A stretch of DNA of 51,821 bases from REEB85 sp018971455. Its GTDB lineage: Bacteria > Pseudomonadota > Alphaproteobacteria > Acetobacterales > Acetobacteraceae. Position numbers and translations under genes: made by a program. Position 1 is the first letter of the stretch, and each line of letters starts with the position of its first letter. Below the pieces are notes generated by a model. The model saw only the letters and a list, made by a program, of their open reading frames with translations, had not been told where the DNA came from and ran no database searches. Positions 37,205 to 45,113 of this stretch are shown here, one piece after another. The DNA lies in the NCBI GenBank assembly GCA_028871195.1, contig JAGWNT010000015.1:1-51821 (forward strand), written 5' to 3'.

Positions 37205-38487
37205 AACGCCGGCTCGCCCTCCCGCTGCTCCGCCCGCTGGCGATCCCGGCGGTGGCCCTACTGTGGGGCGGGCTCGCCACCTCGGCGATCGGCGACCAGC
37301 TTTTCGCCGTGGTGCTGAGCTGGGTCGCCGTCGGCCTGCTCGGCACCGCGGCGGGCTACCTCTCCGCCCTGGCCGCCGCCACCACGCTGGCAACCGCGCT
37401 GCTCGCGGGCCATTGGGCCGACCGCGTCGAGCACCGGCGCATGATGATCGGCGCCGATCTCGCGCGGGCGGCGATCCTGCTGCTGCTGGCCGGCGCATGG
37501 CTGCTGCGGGGCAGTCCGGCCCTGTGGAGCCTGATCATGTGCGTGCTCGTGCTCGCCGCCGGCCTGGCCCTGTTCCGCCCGGCCATGCAGGCGGTGCTGC
37601 CGGGCCTGGTTGACGACATGGCGCTGCTGCCGGCCGCCAATGCCCTGCTCGACACGACCGAGCGCATCGCCCGTCTGCTCGGCCCCGGGCTGGTCGGCCT
37701 GGCCGGTGCGGTGCTGCCGCTCGTCCATTTCGTGACGCTCGATGCCGCGACCTTCATCGTCTCGGCCGCCGCCGTCTTCGCCATCCTGCGCCTGCGGCCG
37801 CGCGAGGCGCCACGCCCCGCGCGCGCCGGCCACCCGCTCACCGCCGTTCTGCACGGCTTCCGCGCGGTGCGCCGCCACGCCCTGCTCGGCTTCGTGCTCA
37901 GCATCAGCGGCGTCCTCAACGGCGCCTGGTATGCCGCCTATTTTCTCGGCCTGCCGCTGATGATCGCGCATGCCGGCATCACCGGCCCGGGCGGCACCGG
38001 GCTGGCCGCCTACGGGCTCGTCATCTCCGGCTATGGCTCGACCAATCTGCTCACCACGCTGATCGTCGGCAACCGTGCCATGTCCCGCCGCCCGGGGCGG
38101 GTGATCTTCACCGGCAACCTGTTCCTCGGCAGCGGCATCGTCATGCTCGGGCTGGCCGGGCTGGCCGCGCCAGCGCCGCTGCTGCTGGCCGCCTTCATGG
38201 GGGCCGCGGCCCTGTCGGCGATCGGCGGCCCGCTGCAGGACATCACCGTTGCCGCGCTGCGCCAGACCGCGCTGCCGCGCGCCGATCTGCCGGCCGCCGT
38301 GCGCGCCTTCATGGCGCTCAACCAGGCCGGCACCCTGGTCGCCCTGGCCGCTTCCCCGCTCGTCTTCGACCGCCTGGGCGTCGCCCGGGGCGTGACCCTG
38401 TGCGGCGCGACCATCCTCGTCGTCGGCGCCTGCGGGCTCTGGCGCCACGCCGGCACGGAGGCGGCTGCCGGCCAGGCACCCCGTTGA
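37186..38487 (+). CDS. MFS transporter, probable exporter
   Basis: The membrane protein has about 433 residues and twelve predicted helices. It resembles MFS_3/TetV-type exporters: GGLATSAIGDQLFAVVLSW in helix 1, LAGHWADRVEHRRMMIGADL between helices 2 and 3, and a second half starting about RHALLGFVLSISGVLNGAWY. The start is uncertain. There is no ATG or GTG in frame near the N-terminus except within helix 1. TTG 37186 has AAGG about 8 bases upstream and lies inside the flavin reductase 3' end; CTG 37201 overlaps that gene's TGA. I list TTG 37186. The gene is probably co-transcribed with the flavin reductase. The substrate is unknown. Confidence 0.82.
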   Translation: MAAQKLKRRLALPLLRPLAIPAVALLWGGLATSAIGDQLFAVVLSWVAVGLLGTAAGYLSALAAATTLATALLAGHWADRVEHRRMMIGADLARAAILLLLAGAWLLRGSPALWSLIMCVLVLAAGLALFRPAMQAVLPGLVDDMALLPAANALLDTTERIARLLGPGLVGLAGAVLPLVHFVTLDAATFIVSAAAVFAILRLRPREAPRPARAGHPLTAVLHGFRAVRRHALLGFVLSISGVLNGAWYAAYFLGLPLMIAHAGITGPGGTGLAAYGLVISGYGSTNLLTTLIVGNRAMSRRPGRVIFTGNLFLGSGIVMLGLAGLAAPAPLLLAAFMGAAALSAIGGPLQDITVAALRQTALPRADLPAAVRAFMALNQAGTLVALAASPLVFDRLGVARGVTLCGATILVVGACGLWRHAGTEAAAGQAPR

Positions 38488-38541
38488 GAAGACGCGCGCG
38501 CGGCGGAAAGCGGACCGCCGCGGCCGTTTCACCAGGCCCGC

Positions 38542-38608
38542 GCCAGAGCAACGGCCGATCTGACTGAGCCGCTTCGCGGTCAGTCAGATCGGACTAGGTT
38601 GCTCTGGC
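38542..38608. repeat. Large imperfect hairpin, palindromic repeat unit 1
   Basis: The outer arms GCCAGAGCAAC (38542-38552) and its complement (38598-38608) enclose 13-base inner arms (38555-38567 and 38580-38592) and a 4-base stem around a TTC loop. The run ATTTATGTTTTCC follows, so it may also end the MFS transcript. It shares the CCAGAGC motif with the next unit, which suggests a dispersed REP/RIME-like element. Confidence 0.75.
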
Positions 38609-38624
38609 ATTTATGTTTTCCAGA

Positions 38625-38664
38625 GCACGATCCGACCTGATGAGTCCATCAGGTCGGATCGTGC
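38625..38664. repeat. Perfect 18-bp hairpin, palindromic repeat unit 2
   Basis: An 18-base arm (38625-38642) and its exact complement (38647-38664) flank the tetraloop AGTC. It lies directly after the DNA ligase stop on the minus strand and could terminate that transcript, but there is no T-run on that side. The CCAGAGC at 38620-38626 also pairs with GCTCTGG at 38601-38607, linking it to unit 1. Confidence 0.8.
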
Positions 38665-38665
38665 G

Positions 38666-40240
38666 CTAGCCTCCCGCGATCATCCGCGTCAGCGTCTCCA
38701 GCCGGTCGGCCTCGGCCGCCGGCTTGTCGCGGCGGATGCGTGCGATGCGCGGAAAGCGAAGGGCCACGCCGGATTTGTGCCGGCCGGAGAATTGCGCCGC
38801 GTCGAAGGCGACCTCCAGCACCAGCCCGCGCTCCACCTCCCGCACCGGGCCGAAGCGCTGCGTGGTGTGCTCGCGCACCCATTTGTCGAGAAACGCCAGC
38901 TCGGCGTCGGTGAAGCCGGAATAGGCCTTGCCCACCGGCACCAGCTCGCCATCCTCACGCCAGAGCCCGAAGGTGTAATCGGAATAGAAGCTGCTGCGCC
39001 GGCCATGGCCGCGCTGGGCATACATCAGCACCGTGTCGATGCGCAGGGGCTCGCGCTTCCATTTCCACCACAGGCCGCGCGGCCGTCCGGGCAGATAGGG
39101 CGCATCGGCGCGCTTGAGCATCAGCCCCTCGATCGCCGCCGCCCGCGCCCCGGCGCGCCGCGCGGCCAGCTCATCGATGCTGGCAAACGGGATCATCTCC
39201 GAAAGGCTCATCCGCGCCGGCGGCGTGGCGGCGAACCAGGCCTCCAGCCGGGCCCGGCGTGCGTCGAAACCGAGCGGGCGGAGATCCTCCGCGCCATGGA
39301 ACAGCATGTCGTAGAGCCGCACATGCGCGGGGTGCCCGGCCAGCAGCTTCGCGCCCACGCTGCGGCGGTTCAGCCGCTGCTGGAGGTCGGCGAAGGGGGC
39401 GATCGCGCCCTCCCGCATCACCAGCAGCTCGCCGTCCAGCACGCCGTGGAAATCGATCGCCGCCAGGATGTCAGGAAAGGCCGCGGAAATATCCTCCGCC
39501 CCGCGCGAATAGACCCGCCGGCCGCCCGGGCCGCCGACGAGCTGGACGCGGATGCCGTCCCATTTCCATTCCGCGCGGAATTCCGCCGGGTCGAGGGCCG
39601 CGAGATCGCCCGCTTCCAGCGCGTGGGCGAGCATCGGCGGGCGGAAGACCGGCGCACCGAGCGGGTCCGGCCGGGGCCCCCGCCCCTCGATCCAGCCGAA
39701 CAGCCCCTCATAGGGCGGCGCCAGGGCGTGCCACACCTCCTCGATTTCGTCCGCACTCACGCGCCCGGCACTCAGCTCCGCCAGCGCGAGCCTCGCCAGC
39801 CGGGCCGACGCGCCGACCCGCAGCCCGCCGGTGATCAGCTTTAGCAGCGCCAGCCGCACCGAGGCGTCGGAGGCATCGAGCCAACCGGCGACGATCCCCG
39901 GCAGATCGGCGCGCGCCCCCGCGCCCAGCGTCGCCACCACCTCGCCCAGCCGCGGCGGCGCGGCATTGGTCGCGGCGGCGGGCCACATTAGCGCCACCGT
40001 CTCGGCCAGGTCACCGACATAGTCGTAGGAGAGGGCGAACAGCGCCGGATCGGTGCGCGCCGCCGCCAGCTCGCGGATCAGCCCGGCCTTGGCCGCCTTG
40101 AAGGACAGCGCCCCGCACACCGCCGCGAGCCCCAGCCCGCGATCCGGCGCGGTCGCGAAATAGCGCCGCAGCAGCGCGATCTTGGCGTTGCGGCCGGGCG
40201 TGAAGGCGAGCCGCTCGAGCAGGTTGGCGAAGGCGATCAC
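38666..40240 (-). CDS. ATP-dependent DNA ligase of the ligase-associated repair cluster
   Basis: The 524-residue ligase has an N-terminal helical DNA-binding domain, the nucleotidyltransferase motif EWKWDGIRVQL with Lys226 as AMP acceptor, and motif DGELLVMREG. Next are AIEGLMLKRADAPYLPGR and the final WWKWKREPLRIDTVLMYAQ, leading to the OB-fold domain. It seals nicks in duplex DNA. The start is GTG 40240, overlapping the exonuclease stop as GTGA. With the exonuclease, the divergent Lhr-like helicase and the phosphoesterase it forms a known four-gene repair set. A much longer open frame upstream is antisense noise. A perfect hairpin follows the stop codon. Confidence 0.93.
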   Translation of the reverse strand: MIAFANLLERLAFTPGRNAKIALLRRYFATAPDRGLGLAAVCGALSFKAAKAGLIRELAAARTDPALFALSYDYVGDLAETVALMWPAAATNAAPPRLGEVVATLGAGARADLPGIVAGWLDASDASVRLALLKLITGGLRVGASARLARLALAELSAGRVSADEIEEVWHALAPPYEGLFGWIEGRGPRPDPLGAPVFRPPMLAHALEAGDLAALDPAEFRAEWKWDGIRVQLVGGPGGRRVYSRGAEDISAAFPDILAAIDFHGVLDGELLVMREGAIAPFADLQQRLNRRSVGAKLLAGHPAHVRLYDMLFHGAEDLRPLGFDARRARLEAWFAATPPARMSLSEMIPFASIDELAARRAGARAAAIEGLMLKRADAPYLPGRPRGLWWKWKREPLRIDTVLMYAQRGHGRRSSFYSDYTFGLWREDGELVPVGKAYSGFTDAELAFLDKWVREHTTQRFGPVREVERGLVLEVAFDAAQFSGRHKSGVALRFPRIARIRRDKPAAEADRLETLTRMIAGG

Positions 40241-41247
40241 TCCGCCTCCTCCCCGTAGCCCAGCAGGCGCAGCGCGCGCCCGCTGATGCCGCGCAGCCCG
40301 GCGGCATGGATCAGCGCCTCCTCGCGCCCATGCGTCACCCACACCTCGCCCGCCCCCACCTCGTCGAGCGTCGCGTTCAGCGCATCCCAATCGGCATGGT
40401 CGGAGATCACCAGCGGCAACTCCACGCCGCCCTGGCGCGCCCGCTGGCGCACCTGCATCCACCCCGAAGCGAGGCAGACCACGGGCTCGGCCAGCCGCCG
40501 CGCCCAGCGATCGGCGATCGCCGAGGGCGGCGCCAGCACGATCTGCCCGGCCAGCTGCCCCTTCGCCGCCACCTTCGCCGGCCGCAGATCGCCGAGGCGC
40601 ACGCCACGCGCCTCGTACACCTCGCACATCTCCTCCAGCGCGCCGTGCAGCCAGATCGGCCCGTCCCACCCCGCCTGGCGCAGCAGCGCGATCAGGCGCT
40701 GGCACTTGCCGAGCGCGTAGCAGCCGATGACATGCGTGCGCCCGGCAAACAGCGCCACGCTGTCGAGCAGCCGGCCGATCTCGGCGGCCGCCGGCGGATG
40801 GCGGAACACCGGCAGGGCGAAGGTCGCCTCGCTGACGAACACGTCGCAGGGGATCGGCACGAAACCGTCGCAGGTCGGGTCCGGCGCGCGCTTGTAGTCG
40901 CCGCTCACCACCACCCGGCTGCCGCGCCATTCGATGGCCACCTGCGCGCTGCCCAGCACATGGCCCGCCGGCTCCAGCCACAGCGTCACCTCGCCGATGC
41001 GCAGCCGCTCGCCCCATGCCAGGGCCTGCCCGGTCGCCCCGGCGACGCCCCGGGCGCGCATCAGCGCCAGCGTGGCGGCACTCGCCAGCACCGCGCCATG
41101 GCCCGGCCGGGCATGATCGGAATGCGCGTGCGTGACCACCGCCCGCGCGACGGCGCGCGCGGGGTCCACGAAGAAGCCGCCGGGCTCGCACCACAGCCCC
41201 TCGGGGCGCACGCGCATCCAGGTTTCCGGGTGAGGCATAGCCCCCAT
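40237..41247 (-). CDS. Ligase-associated MBL-fold DNA exonuclease
   Basis: This is a metallo-beta-lactamase/beta-CASP type nuclease of about 336 residues. Its metal motif is VVTHAHSDHARPGHGAVLA, with further ligands in GHVLGSAQVAIEW and VVSGDYKR. The C-terminal beta-CASP part has HVIGCYALGKCQRLIALL, ISDHADWDALNATL and WVTHGREEALIHA. Family members are manganese-dependent DNA nucleases encoded beside the ligase. Two starts are possible, ATG 41247 and ATG 41238; GGGGG is nearer the second. Its 3' end overlaps the ligase start, and it diverges from the helicase with a 46-base gap. Confidence 0.92.
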   Translation of the reverse strand: MGAMPHPETWMRVRPEGLWCEPGGFFVDPARAVARAVVTHAHSDHARPGHGAVLASAATLALMRARGVAGATGQALAWGERLRIGEVTLWLEPAGHVLGSAQVAIEWRGSRVVVSGDYKRAPDPTCDGFVPIPCDVFVSEATFALPVFRHPPAAAEIGRLLDSVALFAGRTHVIGCYALGKCQRLIALLRQAGWDGPIWLHGALEEMCEVYEARGVRLGDLRPAKVAAKGQLAGQIVLAPPSAIADRWARRLAEPVVCLASGWMQVRQRARQGGVELPLVISDHADWDALNATLDEVGAGEVWVTHGREEALIHAAGLRGISGRALRLLGYGEEAE

Positions 41248-41293
41248 CTGGCAGCGCTTTGCGCTCGGCGCCAGACCCCATTATCAAGCGGGG

Positions 41294-43729
41294 ATGACCG
41301 GAACATTGCCGGAACTCTTCTCCGCCTGGTTCGCCGCGCGCGGCTGGACGCCGCGGCCGCACCAGCTGGCCGTGCTGGCGGCGGCCCAGGCGGGCGAGAG
41401 CGCGCTGCTGATCGCGCCGACCGGCGGCGGCAAGACGCTGGCGGGGTTTCTGCCCAGCCTGGTCGCGTTGCATTCCGCGACATGGACCGGGCTGCACACC
41501 CTCTATGTCAGCCCGCTCAAGGCGCTGGGGGCGGATGTCGCGCGCAACCTGACCGTTCCGGTGACGGAAATGTCATTGGACATAACCATCGACACCCGCA
41601 GCGGCGACACCTCCGCCGAGCGGCGTCGCAAACAGCGAGAGACGCCGCCCAACCTGCTGCTGACCACGCCGGAGAGCCTGGCGCTGCTGCTCAGCCTGCC
41701 CGAGGCGCCGGCGATGTTCGCCCGGCTGGCGACGGTGGTGATCGACGAGGTCCATGCCCTCGCCGGCACCAAACGCGGCGACCAGCTGGCGCTGTGCCTG
41801 GCCCGGCTCGCCGCCCTCGCCCCGGGGCTGCTCCGGCTCGGCCTGTCAGCGACGGTGGCCCACCCCCGGGCGATCGCCGCCTATGTCGGGGCGCGGCGCG
41901 TCATCACCGTGGCCGGCGGTGCGGCGCCGGAGATCGGCATGATGCTGCCGCCCGGCCGGCTGCCCTGGTCCGGTCATATGGGCCTGGCCAGTGCCGCACC
42001 CATTCTGGCCGCCATCCGCGCGGCCGGCACCACCATCGTCTTCGTCAACACCCGCGCCCAGGCGGAGCTGCTGTTCCAGGAATTGTGGAAGCTGAACGAC
42101 GAGACGCTGCCGATCGCCATCCACCATGGCAGCCTGGAGCCGGAAAGCCGCCGCCGCGTGGAGGCGGCGATGGCGGCCGGGCAGCTGCGCGCCGTGGTGG
42201 CGACCTCCTCGCTCGATCTCGGCATCGACTGGGGCGGCGTGGACCAGGTGCTCCAGGTCGGCGCGCCGAAGGGGGTCTCGCGGCTTCTGCAGCGCGTCGG
42301 CCGGGCCAATCACCGCATGGACGAGGCCTCACGCGCCATCCTCGTGCCGGCCAACCGCTTCGAGGTGCTGGAATGCGAGGCGGCCATCCTGGGCGCCGCC
42401 GCCGGCGCGCTGGACGGCGACGCGCCGCGCCCGGGCGGGCTCGATGTGCTGGCCCAGCACCTGCTGGGCACGGCGTGCAGCGCGCCCTTCCTGGCGGACG
42501 CCATGTTCGCCGAGGTGCGCGCCACCGCCCCCTACGGCGCGCTGTCGCGGGCAGATTTCGACGATGTGCTGCGGTTCGTCGAGGATGGCGGCTACGCGCT
42601 GTCGGCCTATGCGCGCTATCGCAAGCTGTTCCGCGACGCCGAGGACCGGCTGCACGTGATGGGCGAGCGGGTCGCCCGCCAGCACCGCATGAATATCGGC
42701 ACCATCGTCGAGGAGCCGCTACTGAAGGTGCGCCTGGCCGGGCGCGGCGGCGGCACTCTGGGCGAGGTCGAGGAATATTTCGTCAACACCCTCACCCCGG
42801 GCGACACCTTCATCTTCGCCGGCCGCAAGCTGCGCTTCCTGCGCCTGCGCGAGACGGTGTGCGAGGTCGCCGATGGCGGCACCGGCGAGCCGAAGGTGCC
42901 GGCCTATGCCGGCGGGCGCATGCCGATGACCACCAACCTCGCCGAGCGCGTGCGCGCCATGCTGGCCGACCCCGCCACCTGGCACGCCTTCCCCGAGCCG
43001 GTGCGGGAATGGCTGACGATGCAGCGCGCCCGCTCCCGCCTGCCCGGGCGGAGCGACCTGCTGGTGGAGACGTTTCCGCGCGGCGGCAAATGGTTCCTCG
43101 TCGCCTATTGCTTCGAGGGGCGCAACGCGCACCAGACCCTGGGCATGCTGCTGACGCGGCGCATGGAGCGCGCCGGCTTCCAGCCGCTCGGCTTCGTCGC
43201 CACCGATTACGTGCTCGCCGCCTGGTCGGCCCGCCAGCCACACGACATCGCGCGGCTGTTCGAAACCGACATGCTCGGCGACGATCTCGAGGCATGGATG
43301 GCAGAAAGCTCCATGCTGCGGCGCAGTTTCCGCAACGTCGCGGTGATTGCCGGGCTGATCGAGCGGCACCATCCCGGCGCCGAGAAATCCAGGCGGCAGG
43401 TGACGGTGAGCAGCGACCTGATCTACGACACGCTGCGCCGCCACCAGCCGGACCATGTCCTGCTGCGCGCCACGCGCGCCGATGCGGCGGGCGGGCTGGC
43501 CGATATCGGCCGCATCGGCGGGATGCTGGCGCGCGTGCAGGGGCGGGTGCGCCACATGGTGCTTTCCCGCGTCTCGCCGCTGGCCGTGCCGGTGCTGCTG
43601 GAGATCGGCCGCGAGAGCGTGCGCAGCGGCGCGTCGGACGAGGCGCTGCTGGCGGAGGCCGAGGAATTGATCGCCGAGGCGACGGCGCCCGATCCGCCGC
43701 CGCAGCGCCAGGGCCGCCTGTTCGGATGA
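41294..43729 (+). CDS. Ligase-associated Lhr-like DEXH-box DNA helicase
   Basis: The 811-residue helicase core has Walker A APTGGGKTLAGFLP at about 42, the TTPESLALLL segment, Walker B VVIDEVHALAG, motif III GLSATVAHP and motif V/VI (ATSSLDLGIDWGGVDQV, QRVGRANH). A winged-helix and the Lhr-core domain follow, ending with a serine-rich linker and QRQGRLFG, possibly a clamp-interaction tail. Lhr-core proteins are 3'-5' ssDNA translocases with RNA:DNA unwinding activity. The gene overlaps the phosphoesterase start by 4 bases and diverges from the nuclease-ligase pair. Confidence 0.95.
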   Translation: MTGTLPELFSAWFAARGWTPRPHQLAVLAAAQAGESALLIAPTGGGKTLAGFLPSLVALHSATWTGLHTLYVSPLKALGADVARNLTVPVTEMSLDITIDTRSGDTSAERRRKQRETPPNLLLTTPESLALLLSLPEAPAMFARLATVVIDEVHALAGTKRGDQLALCLARLAALAPGLLRLGLSATVAHPRAIAAYVGARRVITVAGGAAPEIGMMLPPGRLPWSGHMGLASAAPILAAIRAAGTTIVFVNTRAQAELLFQELWKLNDETLPIAIHHGSLEPESRRRVEAAMAAGQLRAVVATSSLDLGIDWGGVDQVLQVGAPKGVSRLLQRVGRANHRMDEASRAILVPANRFEVLECEAAILGAAAGALDGDAPRPGGLDVLAQHLLGTACSAPFLADAMFAEVRATAPYGALSRADFDDVLRFVEDGGYALSAYARYRKLFRDAEDRLHVMGERVARQHRMNIGTIVEEPLLKVRLAGRGGGTLGEVEEYFVNTLTPGDTFIFAGRKLRFLRLRETVCEVADGGTGEPKVPAYAGGRMPMTTNLAERVRAMLADPATWHAFPEPVREWLTMQRARSRLPGRSDLLVETFPRGGKWFLVAYCFEGRNAHQTLGMLLTRRMERAGFQPLGFVATDYVLAAWSARQPHDIARLFETDMLGDDLEAWMAESSMLRRSFRNVAVIAGLIERHHPGAEKSRRQVTVSSDLIYDTLRRHQPDHVLLRATRADAAGGLADIGRIGGMLARVQGRVRHMVLSRVSPLAVPVLLEIGRESVRSGASDEALLAEAEELIAEATAPDPPPQRQGRLFG

Positions 43730-44415
43730 CGCCCGCGCCGATCCATCTGGCCGGCGAGCGGCTGCTGCTCGATCCGCAGGGTGCCGCGTTCTGGCCGGGC
43801 CAGGGCCTGCTCGCGGTGGCCGATCTGCATTTCGAAAAGGGCAGTGCAGCGGCGGCGCGCGGACAGCTGGTACCGCAATGGGACACGCGGCTGACGCTCG
43901 ACGGGCTGGCGGCTTTGCTGCGGCGCTGGAAGCCGGCCCGCCTGGTGGCGCTGGGGGACAGTTTCCACGACGCGTGCGGCGCCGGCCGCCTCGCACCCGC
44001 CGATCGCGCCCGGCTGCTGGCGATGATTGCGGCGATCGATGTCACCTGGGTGCTCGGCAATCACGACCCGGAGCCGCCCGAGGGGCTCGGCGGCACGGCG
44101 ATGGCGGAGCTGCGCCTTGGCCCGCTCGTCTTCCGCCATGAGGCACGGGCGCGGTCCGACGGAGGGGCCGAGCTGTGCGGCCACCACCACCCGAAGGCGA
44201 GCGTGCCGATCCGCGGCACGACGGTGACGCGGCCCTGCTTCGTCGCCGACGCGGCACGGCTGATGCTGCCGGCGCTCGGCGCCTACACGGGCGGGCTGGA
44301 CGTGCGCGACCCGGCCATCGCCCGGCTTTTCCCGCGCGGCGGCCGGGTGTTCCTGCTCGGCCGGGACCGGCTGTTCAGCTTCCCGCTGGCCGGAAGGCGG
44401 GTGGCCGCCCCCTGA
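43726..44415 (+). CDS. pdeM: Ligase-associated metallophosphoesterase
   Basis: The 229-residue calcineurin-like phosphoesterase has the metal motifs VADLHFEKGS, LGDSFHD, LGNHDPEP and GHHHPKAS in order. Homologues encoded with the Lhr-like helicase are manganese-dependent phosphodiesterases thought to act on nucleic acid or nucleotide ends in DNA repair. ATG 43726 overlaps the helicase stop (ATGA), so it is translationally coupled. The protein begins with APIHLAGERLLLDPQGAAFW, a normal start for this group. Confidence 0.92.
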   Translation: MTPAPIHLAGERLLLDPQGAAFWPGQGLLAVADLHFEKGSAAAARGQLVPQWDTRLTLDGLAALLRRWKPARLVALGDSFHDACGAGRLAPADRARLLAMIAAIDVTWVLGNHDPEPPEGLGGTAMAELRLGPLVFRHEARARSDGGAELCGHHHPKASVPIRGTTVTRPCFVADAARLMLPALGAYTGGLDVRDPAIARLFPRGGRVFLLGRDRLFSFPLAGRRVAAP

Positions 44416-44440
44416 CGCCCCGTGGCGGGCGGCGCCTCCC

Positions 44441-45007
44441 CTATTTCGGGCAGGCCGCCGGCCGCGCCGCCTTGGGATCCGGCCCGGGCTGGCAGGCGAA
44501 GGTGACGCCGGGGACCACGGCCATCGCCGGCACCGTCGGGATTTCGGTGGCGCCGAAGGGGCCCGCGACCTTGTGCGACACGGCGGGCACGCTCTTGAGA
44601 TAGGCGGCGATGGCGAAGGCGTCGGCGTGGCTGAGGCCGGCGAAGGATGCGTACGGCATGGCCGGCGCCAGCATCCGCCCGTCAGGCCGCTTGCCGGTGG
44701 TGAAGGCGGTGACGATCTGGGCCTCGGTCCAGCCGCCCAGGCCGGTCGCCTTGTCCGGCGTCAGGTTCGCCGGCACGAAGGCGCCCATGCCGGGGATGCC
44801 GAAGGCGATGTCCGACCCGCCGAGATAGCGCGTCATGTCCGGGTGGCCGGTCAGGCTGCCCGGGGTATGGCAGTCGCTGCACCCGCCAAATTTCACCAGA
44901 TATTTTCCCCGGGCGATCTGCTCGGCGCTGCCCGCGGCGAGGGCGGACGAGGCGCAAAGCGTGGCCAGGGCCGCCGCGATGGCGGCCGAACGCAGGCTGT
45001 CGGGCAT
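44441..45007 (-). CDS. Exported c-type cytochrome
   Basis: The 188-residue protein has a Sec signal peptide (residues 1-25, cleavage near SALAAGS) and a single heme motif Cys43-x2-Cys46-His47 in GGCSDCHTPG. The likely axial Met is in LAPAMPYASFAGLSH, and KSVPAVSHKVAGP follows. This is the pattern of class I cytochromes c, often the small subunit of periplasmic alcohol, aldehyde or isoquinoline-type dehydrogenases. No partner dehydrogenase is adjacent. GGAGAGAG lies just before ATG 45007. Two extra Cys near the C-terminus (FACQPGP and AACPK) may form a disulfide. Confidence 0.87.
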   Translation of the reverse strand: MPDSLRSAAIAAALATLCASSALAAGSAEQIARGKYLVKFGGCSDCHTPGSLTGHPDMTRYLGGSDIAFGIPGMGAFVPANLTPDKATGLGGWTEAQIVTAFTTGKRPDGRMLAPAMPYASFAGLSHADAFAIAAYLKSVPAVSHKVAGPFGATEIPTVPAMAVVPGVTFACQPGPDPKAARPAACPK

Positions 45008-45047
45008 GGCTCTCTCCGTCCTGGGCGACCATTCCGGCCGCCGCGTG

Positions 45048-45077
45048 ATATTCCGTGCTCAGCATTTTGTGATTCAA
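45048..45077 (-). promoter_or_regulatory. Candidate sigma-70 promoter for the cytochrome gene
   Basis: On the minus strand TTGAAT (45072-45077) and GAATAT (45048-45053) are separated by 18 bases in an AT-rich island of otherwise GC-rich DNA. The -10 match is weak (3 of 6) and the -35 match is moderate (4 of 6). Transcription would start about 33 bases before the start codon. Confidence 0.33.
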
Positions 45078-45082
45078 CAAAA
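45065..45082. promoter_or_regulatory. Dyad TTTTGT-N6-ACAAAA upstream of the cytochrome gene
   Basis: A perfect 6-base inverted repeat with a 6-base spacer overlaps the proposed -35 region. An operator for a redox or Crp/Fnr-type regulator is possible, but the half-site does not match TTGAT well. Confidence 0.3.
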
Positions 45083-45113
45083 AAATCTTACGGGCCTGAG
45101 GCTGGTGCTGGGG

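Noticed and set aside
38666..41497. A 943-residue ligase-exonuclease fusion read from one frame
   Set aside because: The N-terminal part is low-complexity Arg/Ala/Gly and runs through the exonuclease gene in another frame; the ligase starts at GTG 40240.
40306..44415. Open frame of 1369 codons on plus across the repair cluster
   Set aside because: Only its last 229 codons (from 43726) encode a real protein; the rest is an out-of-frame reading of the helicase gene and antisense of the exonuclease gene.
45065..45082. Reading the dyad as an FNR box
   Set aside because: The half-site TTTTGT lacks the TTGAT core, so I kept it only as an unassigned dyad.
45086..45113. Rho-independent terminator for benE ending in the T-run on the minus strand
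   Set aside because: The T-run is present but the GCCTCAGGC sequence before it has a one-base loop and cannot form a stable stem.
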